From: Ruminococcaceae bacterium UBA1691
GTDB taxonomy: Bacteria > Bacillota > Clostridia > Oscillospirales > Acutalibacteraceae
Length of the DNA stretch: 13,125 nucleotides
Assembly (NCBI GenBank): GCA_002320555.1
Contig: DCJV01000055.1
Location: forward strand, 1-13,125
Direction of reading: 5' to 3'
The stretch's first letter is position 1. Each line of letters starts with the position of its first letter. The position numbers and the translations under genes are program-made. This document shows, one piece after another, positions 1 to 8,138 of this stretch. The notes beneath the pieces were generated by a model. That model did no database searches. It was not told the origin of the DNA and saw only the letters and a program-made list of their open reading frames with translations.

Positions 1-21
1 TCGTGTGTGTTTCGTGAGGTT

Positions 22-27
22 ATTATA
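22..27 (-). promoter_or_regulatory. possible divergent promoter (-10 only)
   Basis: Read on the minus strand this is TATAAT, a perfect -10 hexamer, and it would drive a gene lying to the left of the window. The -35 at 17 bp spacing (TTTCCT) is poor. Without the neighbouring gene this is only a suggestion. The stretch 28-185 otherwise shows no gene and no clear structure. Confidence 0.25.
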
Positions 28-185
28 CTATAGATTAACAATGCAGGAAAGAGGCAAAACGCTTTTTTCTCAAAACGTGTAAATCGAATTCGCAGGGTAT
101 GTTCCCGGAAATTTGTGCAAAACTAAGTGAGATCAGGGGATAGGTGCAATTTTCAATATAGAGGAATAAAATCAATCCTTTACAG

Positions 186-214
186 TTGAAATCATCCAAA
201 TATTCGTATAAAAT
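186..214 (+). promoter_or_regulatory. probable promoter of glgP
   Basis: A -35 box TTGAAA (186-191), a 17-bp spacer and a -10 box TAAAAT (209-214) form a sigma-A-type promoter about 55 bp upstream of the phosphorylase start. A strong ribosome binding site, GGAGG at 259-263, sits 6 nt before the ATG at 270. The surrounding leader is strongly AT-rich, as expected for a clostridial promoter region. Confidence 0.6.
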
Positions 215-269
215 AGATAAAGCAAACGGGATTTAAATCTTATTTAATAAAATTTTTTGGAGGAAACAT

Positions 270-2678
270 ATGAAATATACACTTTCCAAGGAACAAGCAA
301 GCGAGCTGATCACCTCAAAGCTCTCCCACTTCTTCGGCGTGACCCCGCAGGAGGCCTCTTATGAGCAATTTTATAAGGCCATTGCAATGATCGTGCGCGA
401 TATGATGAGCGACGGCCGCACGGAGTTTGTGGAAAAAGCGGAGCAAGAAAACGCAAAGCACGTCTACTACCTCTGCATGGAGTTCCTGATGGGCCGTTCT
501 CTCAAGAATAATCTATACAATCTCGGCCTGACCGAGGTATTCAGCCAGGCGCTTGCGGACTACGATATCAAGATGGAAAGCCTCTATGACAGCGAGCCGG
601 ACGCGGGCCTCGGCAATGGAGGTCTGGGAAGGCTTGCCGCCTGCTACCTCGACGGCCTTGCCACACAGGGGTATCTTGCCACCGGTTATTCGATCCTCTA
701 CGAATACGGCATTTTCAAGCAGAAGATCGTGGACGGCTGGCAGACGGAGCTGCCGGATTTCTGGCTGCCCGGCGGCGAGGTCTGGCTCGTCCCCAAGGAG
801 GAGTGCGCCATCGAAGTGCGCTTTGAGGGCGAGATTGAGGACCAGTGGGACGGCCCCTATCACCATACGGAGCATAAGAACTACAAGCCTATTATGGCGA
901 TTCCAAACGACATGTTCGTCTCCGGCAAGGATGGCAAGGGGATCAGCGTATTGCGCCTGTGGACCTCGAAAGCTCCTGGCCTCGACATGACGCTCTTCAA
1001 TCAGGGCGACTATATGCGCGCTATGGAGCAGAACGCGATGGCGGAAGTCATCAGCAAGGTGCTCTACCCGGCGGATAACCATCCGGAGGGCAAGAGCCTG
1101 CGGTTGCGCCAGCAGTATTTCCTTGTATCTGCATCCGTGCAGGATATCGTGCACCGTCATCTGCGGCAATACCCGTCTCTCGATAACTTTGCGGATAAGG
1201 TCGCCATCCATATCAACGATACCCACCCGACCATGGCGATCCCCGAGCTGATGCGCATCCTGCTCGACGAATGCGGCTACGGCTGGGACGATGCCTGGCG
1301 GATCGTGACCAATACCTTTGCCTATACCAACCATACCGTTATGAGCGAAGCGCTGGAATGCTGGCCAGAGGATCTCTTCCAGCGGATGATCCCACGCATC
1401 TATCAGATCACCAAGGAGATCGACAACCGCTTCCGCGCCTTTGTCTGGGGCGCGACGGGGGATGCCGGCCGGGTGGAGCGCATGGCGATCATCTCCAATG
1501 GCGTGGTGCGCATGGCGAACCTGTGCGTCGCCACGTGCCACAGCGTCAACGGCGTTTCGGCGCTCCACAGCCAGATCCTCAAGGACAGTGTTTTCCAGGA
1601 TTTTTACGGCCTCACGCCGCTCAAGTTCAAAAACGTGACCAACGGCATCGCCCACCGCCGCTGGCTGTGCCAGTCGAACCCGGCGCTGAGCGGACTGATC
1701 ACCGAGCTCATTGGCGATGGCTTTGTATACAATGCCGAGGAGTTGCTCAAGCTGCGTAAATATGCTGACGACAAGACCGTGCTCGATCAAATCGGCCGCG
1801 TCAAGCTCGAAAACAAAGAGCGTTTCGCCGCGTTGGTCAAAAAGACCAACGGCATCGTTCTCGACCCGACCTCAATTTTCGACGTGCAGGTCAAACGGTT
1901 GCATGAATATAAGCGGCAGCATCTCAACGCGCTGCATATCCTTTCGCAGTATCTGATGCTCAAGGAAAACCCGGATATGGATTTCACGCCGCGCACCTAT
2001 ATCTTCGGCGCGAAGGCCGCGCCCGGCTACTTTATGGCAAAGAAGATCATCAGCTTCATCTGCGCGCTTGCGGATGTCATCAACCATGATCCCATTGTAA
2101 AAGACCGCATCAAGGTGGTCTATATGGAGGATTATAATGTGACGATGGCGGAACACCTGATGCCTGCCGCCGATATCAGCGAGCAGATTTCTCTCGCCGG
2201 TACGGAGGCGAGTGGCACGGGCAACATGAAGCTGATGCTCAATGGTGCGCTGACACTCGGCACGCTCGACGGCGCGAATGTCGAAATCCGTGAGGCGGTT
2301 GGGGATGAAAATATGTTCCTCTTCGGCATGACCACGCCGGAGGTAAACGACCTCAAGCGCAAGGGCTATGATCCGAACAGCTATTATCTCAATAACGGCG
2401 AGCTGCGCCGCGCAGTCGACGCAATTAAGCTCGGCATCAACGGCGTATCCTTCCCGGAGATCGCCTCCTCCCTGACGAACAGCGATCCCTATATGGTGAT
2501 GGCGGACTTCGACGATTACCGCCGCGCCCAGCAGCGGGTAGCTCAGATCTGGGCGGATCGCGACCAGTGGAACCGCATGTCCCTGATGAATACGAGCGGT
2601 GCGGGACGTTTTGCGGCGGACCGTGCGATCGAAGAGTACGCGCGGGATATCTGGCATACGGGAAAGGTCACGAAATAA
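270..2678 (+). CDS. glgP: glycogen/alpha-glucan phosphorylase
   Basis: An 802-residue PLP-dependent glycosyltransferase (GT35) that releases glucose-1-phosphate from the non-reducing ends of glycogen or maltodextrin, acting in the cytoplasm. Length is normal for bacterial GlgP/MalP. Visible family motifs are the glycine-rich GLGNGGLG block at residues 113-120, the VKRLHEYKRQ block near 539-549, and the PLP site SGTGNMK with the Schiff-base lysine at about K654, followed by the conserved LNGALTLGTLDGANVE stretch. The ATG at 270 has GGAGG 6 nt upstream and the N-terminus aligns with the family start. It stands alone: no glgA, glgB, glgC or malQ lies next to it, so glycogen and maltodextrin specificity cannot be separated from sequence. 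It has its own promoter and a strong terminator, so it is probably monocistronic. G+C is clearly higher than in the following cassette. Confidence 0.96.
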   Translation: MKYTLSKEQASELITSKLSHFFGVTPQEASYEQFYKAIAMIVRDMMSDGRTEFVEKAEQENAKHVYYLCMEFLMGRSLKNNLYNLGLTEVFSQALADYDIKMESLYDSEPDAGLGNGGLGRLAACYLDGLATQGYLATGYSILYEYGIFKQKIVDGWQTELPDFWLPGGEVWLVPKEECAIEVRFEGEIEDQWDGPYHHTEHKNYKPIMAIPNDMFVSGKDGKGISVLRLWTSKAPGLDMTLFNQGDYMRAMEQNAMAEVISKVLYPADNHPEGKSLRLRQQYFLVSASVQDIVHRHLRQYPSLDNFADKVAIHINDTHPTMAIPELMRILLDECGYGWDDAWRIVTNTFAYTNHTVMSEALECWPEDLFQRMIPRIYQITKEIDNRFRAFVWGATGDAGRVERMAIISNGVVRMANLCVATCHSVNGVSALHSQILKDSVFQDFYGLTPLKFKNVTNGIAHRRWLCQSNPALSGLITELIGDGFVYNAEELLKLRKYADDKTVLDQIGRVKLENKERFAALVKKTNGIVLDPTSIFDVQVKRLHEYKRQHLNALHILSQYLMLKENPDMDFTPRTYIFGAKAAPGYFMAKKIISFICALADVINHDPIVKDRIKVVYMEDYNVTMAEHLMPAADISEQISLAGTEASGTGNMKLMLNGALTLGTLDGANVEIREAVGDENMFLFGMTTPEVNDLKRKGYDPNSYYLNNGELRRAVDAIKLGINGVSFPEIASSLTNSDPYMVMADFDDYRRAQQRVAQIWADRDQWNRMSLMNTSGAGRFAADRAIEEYARDIWHTGKVTK

Positions 2679-2705
2679 AGCATAGCATTTTCTGAACTCC
2701 TGAAT

Positions 2706-2740
2706 AAAATGGACCGCGTAAAACTGCGCGGTCCATTTTT
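2706..2740 (+). terminator. rho-independent terminator of glgP
   Basis: A perfect 13-bp stem (2706-2718 with 2727-2739) closes an 8-nt loop; its core is TGGACCGCG/CGCGGTCCA, ending in a T5 run. It begins 28 bp after the glgP stop codon. Its A/T flanks could also let it work weakly on the other strand, but there is no minus-strand gene upstream to need it. Confidence 0.93.
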
Positions 2741-2819
2741 ATGAGCGAGCATAGGGTCAAGTTGAAAATCTGTGGGCGGGCGATGTTACAAATACGGTTA
2801 CTCATCATGAAGGTCCACA

Positions 2820-2848
2820 TTGACAATTCGAAGTGGATGGAGTATCAT
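2820..2848 (+). promoter_or_regulatory. promoter of the marR-ABC exporter operon
   Basis: A perfect -35 TTGACA (2820-2825), an exact 17-bp spacer and a -10 TATCAT (2843-2848, 5 of 6 to consensus) form one of the best promoters in the window. Transcription should start near 2855, about 40 nt before the regulator start codon. It lies after the glgP terminator, so the cassette is an independent unit. Confidence 0.8.
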
Positions 2849-2860
2849 ACCTCTAAATTG

Positions 2861-2874
2861 GATGTAGATACATC
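2861..2874. promoter_or_regulatory. palindromic candidate MarR operator
   Basis: GATGTA-GA-TACATC is a perfect 6-bp inverted repeat with a 2-bp centre. It sits just downstream of the predicted transcription start and before the ribosome binding site of the regulator. MarR proteins bind short palindromes that overlap or follow their own promoters and usually repress them, so this is the natural candidate for autoregulation. Binding itself is inferred. Confidence 0.5.
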
Positions 2875-2896
2875 TTTTGTGGGAGAGGTAATAAGA

Positions 2897-3367
2897 ATGG
2901 AGATTACACACAGACAAATTACAAAAATTGCTCGTGAGGTGAACAAATTCACAGTGCGGACGATGAAAGCTGATGGAATCGGAACAGCGGAGTTTGATTT
3001 TATTCACCTTGTTAGGCATCACCCTGGCATTACGCAGGCTGAAGTACGAAACGAGTTGAGAATTGATAAGGGAGCAGCGGCACGTCGTACAGCCAACCTT
3101 GAGGAAAAAGGGTATCTTGTTCGGAAGGAAAACCCGAATGATAAGCGCAGCCAGTTGCTGTATGCCACGGAAAAAGCAGAGCGGCTAAAAAACTCCAAAG
3201 CATATTTGGAGTCGGTATTTTATGAATGGTTACTTGGCGGACTGTCTCAGGATGACAGCGAAAACTTTGCCCGCATTTTAAAGATACTGTATGAAAAATC
3301 CAAAAAACAAAGCCGTGCAGGATTTCCCGATTTACTGGCGCTGTTGGAGGGAAAGGAGCGTGTGTGA
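2897..3367 (+). CDS. MarR-family transcriptional regulator
   Basis: A 156-residue winged-helix DNA-binding protein. The reading frame stays open upstream to 2741, but that extension would start directly on the glgP terminator and run through the promoter and operator. The ATG at 2897, preceded by GGGAGAGG at 2881-2888, is therefore chosen, and gives a normal MarR length. The core shows helices around residues 33-57 (ITQAEVRNEL), a recognition helix around 58-71 with paired arginines R63/R64, and a wing around 74-88 carrying the family DKR motif (D82-R84). Terminal helices should form the dimer interface. Its stop overlaps the next gene by 8 nt, so it is translationally linked to the exporter. 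It probably represses this operon and is relieved by a small-molecule ligand; the ligand is unknown. Confidence 0.88.
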   Translation: MEITHRQITKIAREVNKFTVRTMKADGIGTAEFDFIHLVRHHPGITQAEVRNELRIDKGAAARRTANLEEKGYLVRKENPNDKRSQLLYATEKAERLKNSKAYLESVFYEWLLGGLSQDDSENFARILKILYEKSKKQSRAGFPDLLALLEGKERV

Positions 3368-5108
3368 ATTGGCAAACAAACAGAATCAGGAGCCGGATCG
3401 GATACGTTCTTACTTTAAAGCGGAAAAATGGACGCTGGTATTCGTTGCGGTTTCAGGCATCCTTTATAACACGGGCATGGTTGCAGGGCCATGGTTTGAA
3501 GGACAGCTTGCTCAGTGCCTGTACGATATAATCGGCGGAAACAAAGTGTTTTCGGATATGCTGATTTTGACAGCAGCTTATGTTGCGACGATCCTTTTTG
3601 TTCAGACCATGCGGTATGTCAAGCGGTTTTATGTGCGCAGATTCGGCAACAATGTTAACCGCAGCATGAAACGGGTTCTGTATTCCGGTCTTGTACATAA
3701 AAGCAAAAGCGAAATGGAGTGTGAAAGCGTCGGCAGTCTGATGACAAAGGCGATTTCCGATGTCGATGCCTGCTCGGAGGGGATGCGCAAGTTTACAACA
3801 GAAATTTTTGATACGGGCGTGGTAATGATTGCATATCTTACCATGCTGTATGTTTACGATTGGCGCCTTGCTCTTTTATCCAGCATATTCCCGCCGTTTG
3901 CTTATCTAATTGCAGAAAAACTGAAGGTAATTGTGCATCGCTGTACAAACTCTTATAAAGAAAGTGCGTCACGTCTAAACAGCGCAACACTCGATCGTAT
4001 TTCCGGAGCGATTACATATCGTGTATTCAGCTGTGAAGAAGGACGTGATACCGCTTATGAGGGGCACCTTGCCGATTATGAACACAACGCAATCAAGGCC
4101 AATCTTTGGGCTTCAGCAATGCAGCCGCTCTATCAAATTATTTCCATGCTGAGCGTTTTGTTTATCATTTGGTTCGGTGCAGAAAATGTTCTCGGCACAG
4201 GCTGGTCGGAATGGAATATTGCTGCATTTACAACCTTCTTATCTTGCTTTACCAAGCTTGCGGTCAAGTCATCAAGAGCAGCAAAGCTATTTAATGCCGT
4301 GCAAAAGGCGCAGGTTTCATGGAGCCGAATTAAGCCGATGATGAAAAACGAGGATGAAACGGAATCTGCACCCGTTTGCCCTGCAGATTTGGAGGTGTGT
4401 GGATTATCATTTTCCTACCCGGCCGGACGGGAAATCCTGCACAATATATCGTTTAGAGCAAGTCCCGGGCAGATCATCGGCGTGACCGGCGCTGTTGCCT
4501 GCGGCAAATCCACGTTGGGAAAAGTTTTTCTTTGTGAACATCCGTATCATGGCAGTATCCGTTTTGCAGGCTGTGAACTGGCCAGCTTATCGAAGGATCA
4601 GCGAAGCGGGATTTTCGCCTATATGGGACATCAGCCAGAGCTGATGAGCGACACAATCGAGCAGAATATTCTTCTCGGAGATACGGCAGATATATCGGTT
4701 TATCTGAAAGCGGCCTGCCTTGACCGTGAGGTAAATGAAATGCCAGATCATGCACAAACGCAGGTCGGCAGTGGAGGCATGCGCCTTTCCGGAGGCCAAC
4801 AGGCGCGGGTAGCATTGGCAAGAACGCTCTGCCATAAGCGTCCCGTCATGATTTTGGATGACCCATTTTCGGCCGTTGACAAGGCAACAGAAAAAGAGCT
4901 GTATCAAAATCTCCGCCAGATGGCTTCGGACAGTATTATTCTGTTGATTTCCCACAGGCTTTCCCTGTTTTCTGAGCTTGATGGGGTCATATGGATGGAG
5001 AATGGACATGCGGCGATCAGTACGCATGAGGATTTGATGCGTACAAATCCAAAATATGCACACTTGTACCAGGTACAGGCGGAAGGAGGTAAAATGTGTG
5101 AAGCGTAA
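3360..5108 (+). CDS. ABC exporter half-transporter A (degenerate nucleotide site)
   Basis: A type IV ABC exporter subunit of 582 residues: N-terminal membrane domain (about residues 20-320, roughly six hydrophobic segments) fused to an ATPase domain. The ATPase has Walker A at 377-385 reading GAVACGKST, with Ala where the family has the second Gly; a Q-loop glutamine in GHQPEL; a perfect LSGGQ signature at 476-480; Walker B ending D500-D501, so Asp replaces the catalytic Glu; and switch His H532. This pattern marks the non-catalytic half of a heterodimeric exporter. GTG at 3360 is taken as start, with GGAGG at 3346-3350 about 9 nt upstream; TTG at 3369, 10 nt after AGGAG (3354-3358), is an equal alternative and would give 579 residues. 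It overlaps the MarR gene by 8 nt and the next gene by 11 nt. The substrate (drug, peptide or lipid) cannot be told from sequence. Confidence 0.9.
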   Translation: MCELANKQNQEPDRIRSYFKAEKWTLVFVAVSGILYNTGMVAGPWFEGQLAQCLYDIIGGNKVFSDMLILTAAYVATILFVQTMRYVKRFYVRRFGNNVNRSMKRVLYSGLVHKSKSEMECESVGSLMTKAISDVDACSEGMRKFTTEIFDTGVVMIAYLTMLYVYDWRLALLSSIFPPFAYLIAEKLKVIVHRCTNSYKESASRLNSATLDRISGAITYRVFSCEEGRDTAYEGHLADYEHNAIKANLWASAMQPLYQIISMLSVLFIIWFGAENVLGTGWSEWNIAAFTTFLSCFTKLAVKSSRAAKLFNAVQKAQVSWSRIKPMMKNEDETESAPVCPADLEVCGLSFSYPAGREILHNISFRASPGQIIGVTGAVACGKSTLGKVFLCEHPYHGSIRFAGCELASLSKDQRSGIFAYMGHQPELMSDTIEQNILLGDTADISVYLKAACLDREVNEMPDHAQTQVGSGGMRLSGGQQARVALARTLCHKRPVMILDDPFSAVDKATEKELYQNLRQMASDSIILLISHRLSLFSELDGVIWMENGHAAISTHEDLMRTNPKYAHLYQVQAEGGKMCEA

Positions 5109-6747
5109 AAACAGTATGAAATCCATTTTGAAGAGCGTTATAATCCATGCAAAGCTGCTGACCATTGGTATTGTTTTTACGATTGCGGGAGCAATTGTGT
5201 TTGCGTTGCTGCCTCCGCTTGCATTGGAAAAAATAATAAATGATTTGACTGCCGGCCATACCATAGGTATTCAAAATGCGCTGCTTTATTTTGCGCTCAT
5301 TGCCGCCGCCGGTTTATTCGATACTGCAAAGGAAATTCTAATCACAATATTTGGCCAGAAAATCACACGGGAATTGCGGCACGAAATGTGTGGAAAGCTT
5401 TCACGTATGCCTGCCTCTTATTTTACAAAAAACGAACCGGGAGTTACCGCCTCCAGGTTCGTTAACGATGTGGATACTATGGAATCTTTGTTTACTTCCG
5501 GCATTATCAGCATGTTTGTGGATGCCTGCAAAGTGATCAGCATTATGTTCATGATTTTTGTAAAGAGCAGGGGCTTGGGTATTCTTATGCTGTTTGTCAC
5601 GCCAATGCTGTTTTTTCTGACACGAATCATTCAAAGGAGAATGCTGAAAGCACAGCTTGCCAATCGTGCGGCAGTTGGAAAGGCCAACAATCACGTGCCG
5701 GAAACGATCCGAAATATCAGGATGATTCATAACTTTCATAAAGAGAAATACATGGAAAGCAAATATGACGATTACATTCTGAAAAGCTATCGTGCAATGG
5801 AAAAATCCAATTTCTACGATGCTATTTATTCCCCTATTATACTCGTCGTCAGTGCGGTCATAGTTGCAGTAATGATGATTTTATCTGCCATGGGCGGCGA
5901 AATGCAGTCATTTTTCGGAATGTCCGTTGGAACAGCCGTGGCAGTTATCGCTTATGTCGGCAAGGTGTTTGAACCGTTGGAAAGCATCGGAATGGAAATT
6001 CAGAATATTCAGTCAGCTGTTGCTGGCGTTCACCGTATCAACGAATTTCTTGATGAGCCGGAGCGCGGGGAGGCAGACCGTTCAATCAGATGCCGGCAGC
6101 TTTTGCAAAGCAATATGCCCTGTATAGAGCTGAACAATATTCGATTCGGATACAATAAGAACGAACCGGTTCTAAACGGGAGAAGTTTTACAGTAAAGCA
6201 GGGAGAAAGCGTAACCCTGACAGGAAAGACCGGCGCAGGAAAAAGTACCATTTTCAAGCTTATTCTGGGATTGTACAGCCCCGACAGCGGCAGCGTTCGT
6301 GTTTTCGGTGCGCAAGCATGCCGTATTCCCGACAAGGAAAAGCGAACCCTATTTGGATACGTTGAACAGACCTTTCGAATGGTTCCGGGAACAGTTGCAG
6401 AGCAGATCACATTGTTTGATTCATCTATTTCCCGGAAGGATGCCGAAAAAGCCGCACAGATTGTCGGCTTGCATGAAAGCATTGCAAAGCTGGAGAGCGG
6501 TTATGATACCCCCTGCACCGAGTCACTGTTCTCTCAAGGGGAATGGCAGCTGCTGTCAATTGCCCGTGCAATAGCTGCAGACCCTGCCATACTGCTGCTT
6601 GATGAAATCACTGCAAATCTTGATTCCGGTACTGAGCAAATGGTAATTTCCGCTTTAAAGAAAGCATCGGAGAACCGTACCGTGCTGTCCATTTCTCATC
6701 GCTTATATGAGCAGACAGGCGGCCGACAGATAAAAATAGAGGAATAA
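5098..6747 (+). CDS. ABC exporter half-transporter B (catalytic nucleotide site)
   Basis: A 549-residue ABC exporter subunit with an N-terminal membrane domain (about residues 10-310) and a C-terminal ATPase. Walker A is canonical, GKTGAGKST at 376-384; the Q-loop glutamine is in YVEQTF; Walker B ends D502-E503 with the catalytic Glu present; the switch His is H534. Its signature motif is degenerate, FSQGE at 478-482 in place of LSGGQ. It therefore complements half-transporter A, and together they should make one active and one inactive ATP site. The GTG at 5098 is chosen because AGGAGG at 5084-5089 lies 8 nt upstream; the longer open frame to 5056 has no such site. The protein stops only 15 residues after the switch His, shorter than most family members, which may be natural for this subfamily. 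Confidence 0.9.
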   Translation: MKRKNSMKSILKSVIIHAKLLTIGIVFTIAGAIVFALLPPLALEKIINDLTAGHTIGIQNALLYFALIAAAGLFDTAKEILITIFGQKITRELRHEMCGKLSRMPASYFTKNEPGVTASRFVNDVDTMESLFTSGIISMFVDACKVISIMFMIFVKSRGLGILMLFVTPMLFFLTRIIQRRMLKAQLANRAAVGKANNHVPETIRNIRMIHNFHKEKYMESKYDDYILKSYRAMEKSNFYDAIYSPIILVVSAVIVAVMMILSAMGGEMQSFFGMSVGTAVAVIAYVGKVFEPLESIGMEIQNIQSAVAGVHRINEFLDEPERGEADRSIRCRQLLQSNMPCIELNNIRFGYNKNEPVLNGRSFTVKQGESVTLTGKTGAGKSTIFKLILGLYSPDSGSVRVFGAQACRIPDKEKRTLFGYVEQTFRMVPGTVAEQITLFDSSISRKDAEKAAQIVGLHESIAKLESGYDTPCTESLFSQGEWQLLSIARAIAADPAILLLDEITANLDSGTEQMVISALKKASENRTVLSISHRLYEQTGGRQIKIEE

Positions 6748-6816
6748 ACGGCTCCAATACGTGATCCCCGCTTCGCTATCATCAAAACGATATTCGCTCG
6801 TTATAAAATCTTCTCC
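6748..6816. other. convergent intergenic gap with weak hairpins
   Basis: The exporter operon and the minus-strand amidohydrolase converge here with 69 bp between stop codons. AACGA (6786-6790) pairs with TCGTT (6798-6802), and on the minus strand it is followed by TTGAT, so it could be a weak terminator for the amidohydrolase. Another 5-bp hairpin (CTCCT/AGGAG) spans the amidohydrolase stop codon. Neither has a convincing T-run on the plus strand. Confidence 0.35.
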
Positions 6817-8100
6817 TCATAAGGAGGCGGCGAGGCTGTCGAGCTCTTGTTCAATGAATGCGTTCTTCTTCAGCATCGGGCGGCGGAATTTGCCTTCCTT
6901 GATTACCGCATATGGTTCACGTAGTGCTTCCAAATTGTCCAGCGGGTTAGAGCGGAGGATCAGAAGGTCCGCATATTTACCAGTTTCTACGGAGCCCGTA
7001 ATATCACTGATGCCAAGAATTTCCGCATTGGAAAGCGTAGCGGTATAGATCGCGTAATCCGTGGGGACCTTCATCATCTTCCAGAAATACCAGACCTCAC
7101 GCCACATGTTGTACTGTGTGGCAAACGGACAGGAGGCATCGGTGCCAAGGCCTACGCGGATACCGGATTCCATCGCGGTGCGGCCGCCCTCGCGCATGCC
7201 CTCGAGCACGACCTCGCTGTTGTATACGCACAGTTCGTTCAGCTTGGTGACCGCAGGGGAAAGGCGCGCAAGCGGCAGGGCGGGGGAGAAGGTCAGAATC
7301 ACGCCGCCGTTTCGATTCCGGAGAATCTCCTGCAGCGCTTCGTCAAAGCCGGCGCTGTGCTCAATGGTATCCACGCCGCCCTCGATGGCGACGCGCATGC
7401 CGTCCGGGCTCTCCGTATGGGAGGCTACCTTCATGCCGAGCTCATGTGCCCGGTCGCACACGGCGCGCGTCTGCTCCAGGTTCATTTTTAGCTCGCCGGG
7501 CGAGCCCTTCTTCGTTGCATCCATCACGCCGCCGGTCACACAGATTTTGATAAAATCCGCACCCGCCGCATGGTGCGCATCAACCAGCGCCCGCAGGTCG
7601 GCCGGGTCGGATGCGGTTTCGGCGAAGGTTCCGTCGCCATGGCCTCCGGGGACAGTGATCGCCGTGCCAGAGCAATACATGCGTGGGCCGAGCTTCTCCC
7701 CTGCGCGCACCGCGTCGCGGATACGCAGGTCAGAGCCGCAGAAATCGCCCACCGCGCGCAGCGTTGTCACGCCGGAGTCGAGCTCCGCGAGGACGTGGGA
7801 GGCGACCATGGAATCCAGTACCTTTTGCCCGAGCGGGGTATGTACAAATTTCAAAACGGCTTTTTGAGAGCTTCCTCCGCCGAGCGCCTTGCTGGGCTTG
7901 CCGGTGCCAAACAGGTGCGCGTGCATGTTGATGAGCCCCGGCATGATGTATTTTCCGGTGCAGTCCATCACCTCGGCTCCTGTGCGGTCGATTTTGCCAA
8001 TGGCGGCGATCTTTCCGGCCTCCACAAGAATATCGGCCTTCTGCGCCTGGCAGCCAGGCTTTCCGCTGATGACGAATCCGCCGATCAATGCTCTTTTCAA
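6817..8100 (-). CDS. metal-dependent amidohydrolase family protein
   Basis: A 427-residue cytoplasmic hydrolase of the amidohydrolase superfamily, closest in layout to the imidazolonepropionase/prolidase-like group that cleaves cyclic amides or dipeptides. The N-terminal beta-sandwich strand set ends in PGLINMHAH, giving metal ligands H60 and H62. The remaining ligands are all present: K185 in FIKICVTGG (the likely carboxylated lysine), H228 in VASHTES, H248 in IEHSAG, and catalytic D321 in LGTDA. A C-terminal beta segment (ADLLIL, about residue 390) completes the composite domain. There is no signal peptide. The start is supported by GAGGGG about 6 nt upstream on the minus strand. It has no neighbouring catabolic genes, so the substrate is unknown. 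High G+C matches the glgP side rather than the exporter cassette. Confidence 0.88.
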   Translation of the reverse strand: MKRALIGGFVISGKPGCQAQKADILVEAGKIAAIGKIDRTGAEVMDCTGKYIMPGLINMHAHLFGTGKPSKALGGGSSQKAVLKFVHTPLGQKVLDSMVASHVLAELDSGVTTLRAVGDFCGSDLRIRDAVRAGEKLGPRMYCSGTAITVPGGHGDGTFAETASDPADLRALVDAHHAAGADFIKICVTGGVMDATKKGSPGELKMNLEQTRAVCDRAHELGMKVASHTESPDGMRVAIEGGVDTIEHSAGFDEALQEILRNRNGGVILTFSPALPLARLSPAVTKLNELCVYNSEVVLEGMREGGRTAMESGIRVGLGTDASCPFATQYNMWREVWYFWKMMKVPTDYAIYTATLSNAEILGISDITGSVETGKYADLLILRSNPLDNLEALREPYAVIKEGKFRRPMLKKNAFIEQELDSLAASL

Positions 8101-8138
8101 TGTGATTCCCCTCTTTTTCTAAAAGATAAAAAGACAGC

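Noticed and set aside
513..1790. 425-residue open frame antisense to glgP
   Set aside because: It is a shadow of the GC-rich glgP codons; the plus frame has all phosphorylase motifs, and this frame has no ribosome binding site or recognisable domain. The same holds for the 1872-2657 minus-strand frame.
2741..2896. 52-residue N-terminal extension of the MarR protein
   Set aside because: It would begin at the base after the glgP terminator T-run and includes the TTGACA/TATCAT promoter and palindrome; the ATG at 2897 has a good ribosome binding site and gives the normal family length.
4587..5264. 225-residue antisense frame across the junction of the two ABC genes
   Set aside because: It is opposite two intact ABC subunits and crosses their translationally coupled overlap; no own signals are seen.
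7061..7867. 268-residue plus-strand frame opposite the amidohydrolase
   Set aside because: It is antisense to a gene with every metal ligand in place, is Ser/Arg/Pro-rich in the way of shadow frames, and matches no family.
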